Below, piece after piece: positions 61,040 through 64,000 of a stretch of 64,000 nt of DNA. The notes beneath the pieces were generated by a model, which ran no database searches, was not told the DNA's origin, and saw only the letters and a program-made list of their open reading frames with translations. The DNA comes from Ketobacter sp. (GTDB lineage: Bacteria > Pseudomonadota > Gammaproteobacteria > Pseudomonadales > Ketobacteraceae): the NCBI RefSeq assembly GCF_003671495.1, contig NZ_RCHN01000023.1, positions 1 to 64,000 of the forward strand, in the 5' to 3' direction. Each line of letters begins with the position of its first letter. The stretch's first letter is position 1. A program made the translations under genes and the position numbers.

Positions 61040-61957
61040 TTAGGGTGCGGTGGGTAAACGAATGCAGATGTCCGTGCCCTGCCCCGGTTGGCTGCTGCAT
61101 TCAATCCGGCCGTCGTGTTGGCGCACAATGGCCTGGCTGATGGTCAAGCCCAGACCATGGGCCGGCTGCCGGGTGGTGTAGAAAGGCTCGAAAATTTTGG
61201 GCTGCTGGTCCAGGGGAATGCCGTCACCGTCGTCACTGACGGTAATGCGGATTTCCTGTCCCACCTGTTCACTGCGAATGCTGATCTCACCGGAGCGCGG
61301 ATGGCTCTGGGCTGCGTTCTTCAACAGGTTGCCGATGGCCAGGCTCATCAAAGTGGGATTGCCCTCGCAATCCTTCAAGACCGACAGCTGCTTGTTGATT
61401 CTGACCTGCAGCTCCGGCTCGTGGGAGATCAGCTCCACGGTGGAGTGGATACAACTGTTAATGTCGAACTGCCGGCCGTCGCGTTGGTCCGTCTGGCTGA
61501 AATAACGCAAGCCCTGAACAATGCGCTGGATGCGCTGGGAGCCCTGTACCGACTCCTGAATCAGGTCGGAGGCGTCCTGCAGCAGAAAATCCAGGTCGTG
61601 ATTGTGCTTGAACTGGTTGACGAAGCGGGGATCGCTGTCCTCGATTTTACTGAGCAGAACCTGCATGGCGTCGGTTAACTGAAACACATACTTGTGCAGT
61701 GACTCCAGGTTGCTTTGCACAAAGGCATTGGGGTTGTTGATCTCGTGGGCCAGGCCGGCGGACAGTTGGCCGATGGATGCCTGTTTTTCCTTGGCGATCA
61801 ACAATTCCTGCTGTTCTTTCAGTTGCAGCAACGCGGCTTCCAGGGCCTGATTCTTCTGGTACAGCTCCCGCGACTTGTCTTCCAGCTGGGCTTCGGCAAC
61901 CCGGCGCGCCTGACGCTGAATCTCCAGCTCCCGTTTGTAGCTGTCCAGGCTGCTCAT
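61040..61957 (-). CDS. Cytoplasmic histidine kinase partner of the H-NOX protein
   Basis: The 305-residue protein has no membrane segment. An N-terminal coiled coil over residues 5-60 leads into the dimerisation box (QLSAGLAHEINNP, phosphorylated His71), and the ATPase domain has an N-box (NLLKNAAQ), DDGDGI, FEPFYTT and GLGLTIS. Its ATG overlaps the H-NOX stop codon as ATGA, so it is the cognate kinase of that sensor, like HnoK. A short 67-bp gap leads to the sigma-54 response regulator. Confidence 0.93.
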   Translation of the reverse strand: MSSLDSYKRELEIQRQARRVAEAQLEDKSRELYQKNQALEAALLQLKEQQELLIAKEKQASIGQLSAGLAHEINNPNAFVQSNLESLHKYVFQLTDAMQVLLSKIEDSDPRFVNQFKHNHDLDFLLQDASDLIQESVQGSQRIQRIVQGLRYFSQTDQRDGRQFDINSCIHSTVELISHEPELQVRINKQLSVLKDCEGNPTLMSLAIGNLLKNAAQSHPRSGEISIRSEQVGQEIRITVSDDGDGIPLDQQPKIFEPFYTTRQPAHGLGLTISQAIVRQHDGRIECSSQPGQGTDICIRLPTAP

Positions 61958-62490
61958 GCCTGGTTAATCCTGAACTCACACCGGTCGGCGCCTTGCAGAC
62001 GGCAACAGACCTGCTCTATTTCAATGGCAATGCCGAAGTGATCCGCCGCGCCCTGCAACAGGCCTTCCGCCAGGTGGCACAGGTTGCGTTCCGATGAGTA
62101 AAACAGCTGGATACCGCCTGCGGGGTGGGGGTGGACCTCGATCTTGGGTGGGCGGGCCTGGTCGTCCAGTTTCATGACTTCCATGTGGATCACGCCGTCG
62201 ATGCTGGCGATGAAGTCGAAAAAATCCGGTTTGGAATCGGCAAACACCGGATAACCCCGGTGCAGAAAGCCAAACAGGTAACGGCCGAAATGACGCAGGG
62301 CGTCTTCGCGGCTCAACTCCAGGCGTGTGCAGAGTGCGGCCACCAGGTCGAGGATGGCCTGATCGTCGTAATTGAGGGTGGCGGTATAAACGCCGTCGGA
62401 ACCGGCAGCATCCAGCAACTGGTGCCAAAGATCCAGATCGAACTCCTCCATGATCATTTCCTGCAGCGCTATGAACACCGCGCCTTTCAT
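61954..62490 (-). CDS. hnoX: H-NOX (haem NO-binding) sensor protein
   Basis: The 178-residue haem domain carries the family's fixed residues at canonical positions: His102 (IHMEV), Pro115 and Tyr131, Ser133 and Arg135 of the YxSxR motif (FYSSER). Position 140, which is Tyr in oxygen-binding H-NOX, is Leu here, so an NO-selective sensor is predicted. GAGGAG ahead of the ATG at 62490 supports the start, not the upstream codon. It is the first gene of the H-NOX-kinase-regulator operon. Known H-NOX proteins inhibit their partner kinase when NO is bound. Confidence 0.93.
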   Translation of the reverse strand: MKGAVFIALQEMIMEEFDLDLWHQLLDAAGSDGVYTATLNYDDQAILDLVAALCTRLELSREDALRHFGRYLFGFLHRGYPVFADSKPDFFDFIASIDGVIHMEVMKLDDQARPPKIEVHPHPAGGIQLFYSSERNLCHLAEGLLQGAADHFGIAIEIEQVCCRLQGADRCEFRINQA

Positions 62491-62669
62491 ATCGAATCTC
62501 CTCATCCGTCTCTATTAACTTTAGAACAGCTTGCCGGTTGTTCCTCTTCAAGATGAATGCCATTGCGTAATTAACCTGTGTTTGACGTAAAAACAGAGAC
62601 TTAGCGCAACGCAAACGAACTGCCGCTGCGGGGGCTCTGGTAAATTCGCATCACGGCTTCGCGTATTGG

Positions 62670-62684
62670 TTCCCAGAATGCGAA
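62670..62684 (+). promoter_or_regulatory. Enhancer-like element upstream of the degenerate HD-GYP gene
   Basis: TTCCCAGAATGCGAA matches TTYYCANNNTGC and differs from TTCTCANNNTGCDWN at one position. It lies 100 bp upstream of the -24 GG of the promoter at 62769, the same arrangement as at the exopolysaccharide promoters. Confidence 0.55.
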
Positions 62685-62768
62685 AAACCTGGCTTGGCTC
62701 GCATGGGCTGAATCGGTGCGGCGCATCGCGGTTTTTTAAAATCAGGTGGTTAGCGCCGCTGGCGCAGG

Positions 62769-62784
62769 CGGCAGACTTTTTGCT
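62769..62784 (+). promoter_or_regulatory. Sigma-54-type promoter of the degenerate HD-GYP gene
   Basis: CGGCAGACTTTTTGCT has GG-N10-GC spacing and matches nine of twelve fixed positions of TGGCACGN4TTGCW. The start site would be near 62795, about 34 bases before the ATG. Confidence 0.5.
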
Positions 62785-62828
62785 ACGGCTATGGGGTCTA
62801 TCCGTGATGACCCATTGAGGAACCCCTG

Positions 62829-64000
62829 ATGAGCAGTAAACGAGTATTGTTAGTGGATGATGAACCGGCCATTCTGCGGTCGTTGCAGCGGCTGTTGCGA
62901 CGGCGGGGCTATGAAACCCTGGGGGCGGAATCCGGCGCCGCGGCATTAGCGTTGTTGGCAGAAAACACGGTGGACGTGATTGTGTCGGACATGCGTATGC
63001 CGCAAATGAACGGCGCGGAATTTCTCTGCCAGGCCCGTGCCTTGTATCCGGATACCACCCGCATCCTGCTGACCGGCTATGCGGATATGGAGTGCACCAT
63101 CAAGGCCATCAATGATGGCGGCATTTACGGTTATCTGTCCAAGCCCTGGGATGGCGATCAACTGCTGGAATTGATTGGCAGCGCGCTGGCTTCCAGCAGC
63201 AACACCGACCACAACGCCAAGGTGGTGCTGGGAATGCACCGGGAGAACCAGAAACTGAAGCAATGCGTGGAACGCCAGTCCCGCGAGATGGCCATGTCTG
63301 ACCAGTATGTGAAAGATGCCTACCAGTCACTGCAGGATCATTATTATCTGACGGAAGAATGCCTGCAGAACCTGCTGGATATGAAACTGCGCGGGCATCG
63401 GGATGTGTGCCTGCAGGTGGACAGCATTGCCCGCCAGATCGCTGGCCAACTGTGTTTGAAGGCTGCGGATATGGCGCTGATCCGGCGCGGCGCGGCACTG
63501 TACGGAATCGGCAAAGTGGCGCTGCCAGACCTGTTGCTGGGGGTACCGCAGCAGCAATTCACCCAGCAGGAACAAGCCGCCTATCTCAGTTATCCGGTGC
63601 ACACCACCAGCATTCTTATGACGTTTCCTGCCTATCAGGAGCTGGGCGATATTCTGCTACAACATAAGGCCTATCTGGATGGCTCCGGTTACCCAGCCAG
63701 TGGCGACGCCAGGCAGCAGCACCCCATTGCCAACATCCTCATGCTGGCCGTGGACTATGTGGAGTACTCCGTGGGTTGGGTGACCGGGCAGCCGGAGCAT
63801 CATGAAGCCACCATTGCCGCGCTGCAGCAGCAGGCACAGCGCTATGATGAACGCCTGTTGGCGGCCATCAGCACCGTTACCATGGAAGTGGCCACCCTGG
63901 AGAGTGACGCCAGCATCATGGTACCGGTCAGTTCCCTGGTGGAAGGGATGGTACTGCAGCGCGATCTGTATTCTCCCCAGGGTGTATTGTTGATCAGAAA
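62829..64000 (+). CDS. Response regulator with a degenerate HD-GYP domain (HnoD-like), partial
   Basis: The frame is open from the ATG to the window edge (390 codons). Residues 1-120 are a receiver domain with phosphoacceptor Asp54 (VSDMRMPQ) and the conserved SKPWD. A coiled-coil linker runs to 185, then an HD-GYP-like domain follows. GSGYP is kept at residues 285-289. The HD pair of LHDIGK has become LYGIGK at 224-229, and HHE has become QHK at 278-280, so metal binding and c-di-GMP hydrolysis should be lost. It resembles HnoD of Shewanella, a degenerate HD-GYP that modulates a c-di-GMP enzyme in the H-NOX network. A sigma-54-type promoter and an enhancer-like element precede it. Confidence 0.88.
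   Translation, partial: MSSKRVLLVDDEPAILRSLQRLLRRRGYETLGAESGAAALALLAENTVDVIVSDMRMPQMNGAEFLCQARALYPDTTRILLTGYADMECTIKAINDGGIYGYLSKPWDGDQLLELIGSALASSSNTDHNAKVVLGMHRENQKLKQCVERQSREMAMSDQYVKDAYQSLQDHYYLTEECLQNLLDMKLRGHRDVCLQVDSIARQIAGQLCLKAADMALIRRGAALYGIGKVALPDLLLGVPQQQFTQQEQAAYLSYPVHTTSILMTFPAYQELGDILLQHKAYLDGSGYPASGDARQQHPIANILMLAVDYVEYSVGWVTGQPEHHEATIAALQQQAQRYDERLLAAISTVTMEVATLESDASIMVPVSSLVEGMVLQRDLYSPQGVLLIR

Larger units (their letters stand above)
62491..62828. other. Divergent intergenic region between H-NOX and the degenerate HD-GYP regulator
   Basis: The 338 bp hold no gene. They contain an enhancer-like element at 62670-62684 and a sigma-54-type promoter at 62769-62784, listed separately. 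An inverted TTCGCAT/ATGCGAA pair lies at 62645-62651 and 62678-62684 and may be part of the same binding region. Nothing comparable points toward the H-NOX operon, whose promoter could not be identified. Confidence 0.6.

Noticed and set aside
62661-62676. Minus-strand -24/-12 promoter toward the H-NOX operon
   Set aside because: GG-N10-GC spacing occurs, but only about six of twelve consensus positions match and it overlaps the enhancer-like element, so the H-NOX promoter stays unassigned.
1-64000. tRNA, rRNA, CRISPR arrays, insertion sequences or prophage genes
   Set aside because: None was seen. No cloverleaf-like or rRNA-like stretch, regularly spaced repeat, transposase or phage structural gene could be recognised by reading both strands.

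Overview
The window looks like chromosome of a gammaproteobacterium, probably a marine or hydrocarbon-associated lineage such as a relative of Alcanivorax or Ketobacter. That placement is an inference from gene content: a TRAP transporter, a 580-residue isocitrate dehydrogenase, several c-di-GMP enzymes, H-NOX signalling and an MpaB-type oxygenase. From about 3.4 kb onward the DNA is GC-rich and almost fully coding. The first 2.3 kb is clearly AT-richer and holds two integron gene cassettes on the minus strand, with a full attC site between them and no integrase in view. One cassette encodes a KAP-family P-loop NTPase and the other an unknown membrane-anchored protein. No tRNA, rRNA, CRISPR array or insertion sequence was found.

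2.4-41 kb is a mosaic of short housekeeping and accessory operons. It holds two small membrane proteins, a pyridoxamine-oxidase-like pair (one fused to GAF), a hemerythrin, a penicillin-binding endopeptidase (PbpG type), a DctPQM TRAP transporter, glycogen phosphorylase, a patatin phospholipase, the long isocitrate dehydrogenase, and a TetR-YciI pair with two operator palindromes. Further on are an NlpC/P60 lipoprotein, two diguanylate cyclases with intact I-sites, a 1052-residue Cache/solute-binding/HD-GYP sensor, a phytase-like beta-propeller protein, NADAR, an MpaB-type oxygenase, two GST-fold proteins, YbaK, a NYN-LOTUS protein, START, DUF1287, DUF1254, a carboxymuconolactone decarboxylase/HxlR pair with a palindromic operator, and MarC.

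41.8-47.1 kb carries a CHASE2-TPR-Ser/Thr kinase, a PP2C phosphatase, an FHA protein and, behind a long RNA hairpin, a DUF4034/TPR lipoprotein. 47.3-59.3 kb is an exopolysaccharide locus made of two convergent operons. The plus operon encodes a Wza-like exporter, a Wzz/GumC-like protein, a Wzy-like polymerase, a pyruvyl transferase and a GT2. The minus operon encodes a LruC-domain secreted protein, a Gly-rich lipoprotein, a GT2, a DXD glycosyltransferase, a Wzx-like flippase and a small membrane protein.

59.5-64 kb encodes an H-NOX haem sensor, a soluble histidine kinase translationally coupled to it, a sigma-54 response regulator and, divergently, a response regulator with a degenerate HD-GYP domain that runs off the window. 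Four sigma-54-type -24/-12 promoters lie in front of the exporter, the polymerase, the LruC gene and the degenerate HD-GYP gene. Each has one or two copies of a shared enhancer-like element, roughly TTYYCANNNTGC, 65-140 bp upstream. This resembles the syp enhancer of Vibrio fischeri as I recall it. The simplest reading, which is inference, is a nitric-oxide-sensing phosphorelay that controls exopolysaccharide synthesis directly through sigma-54.
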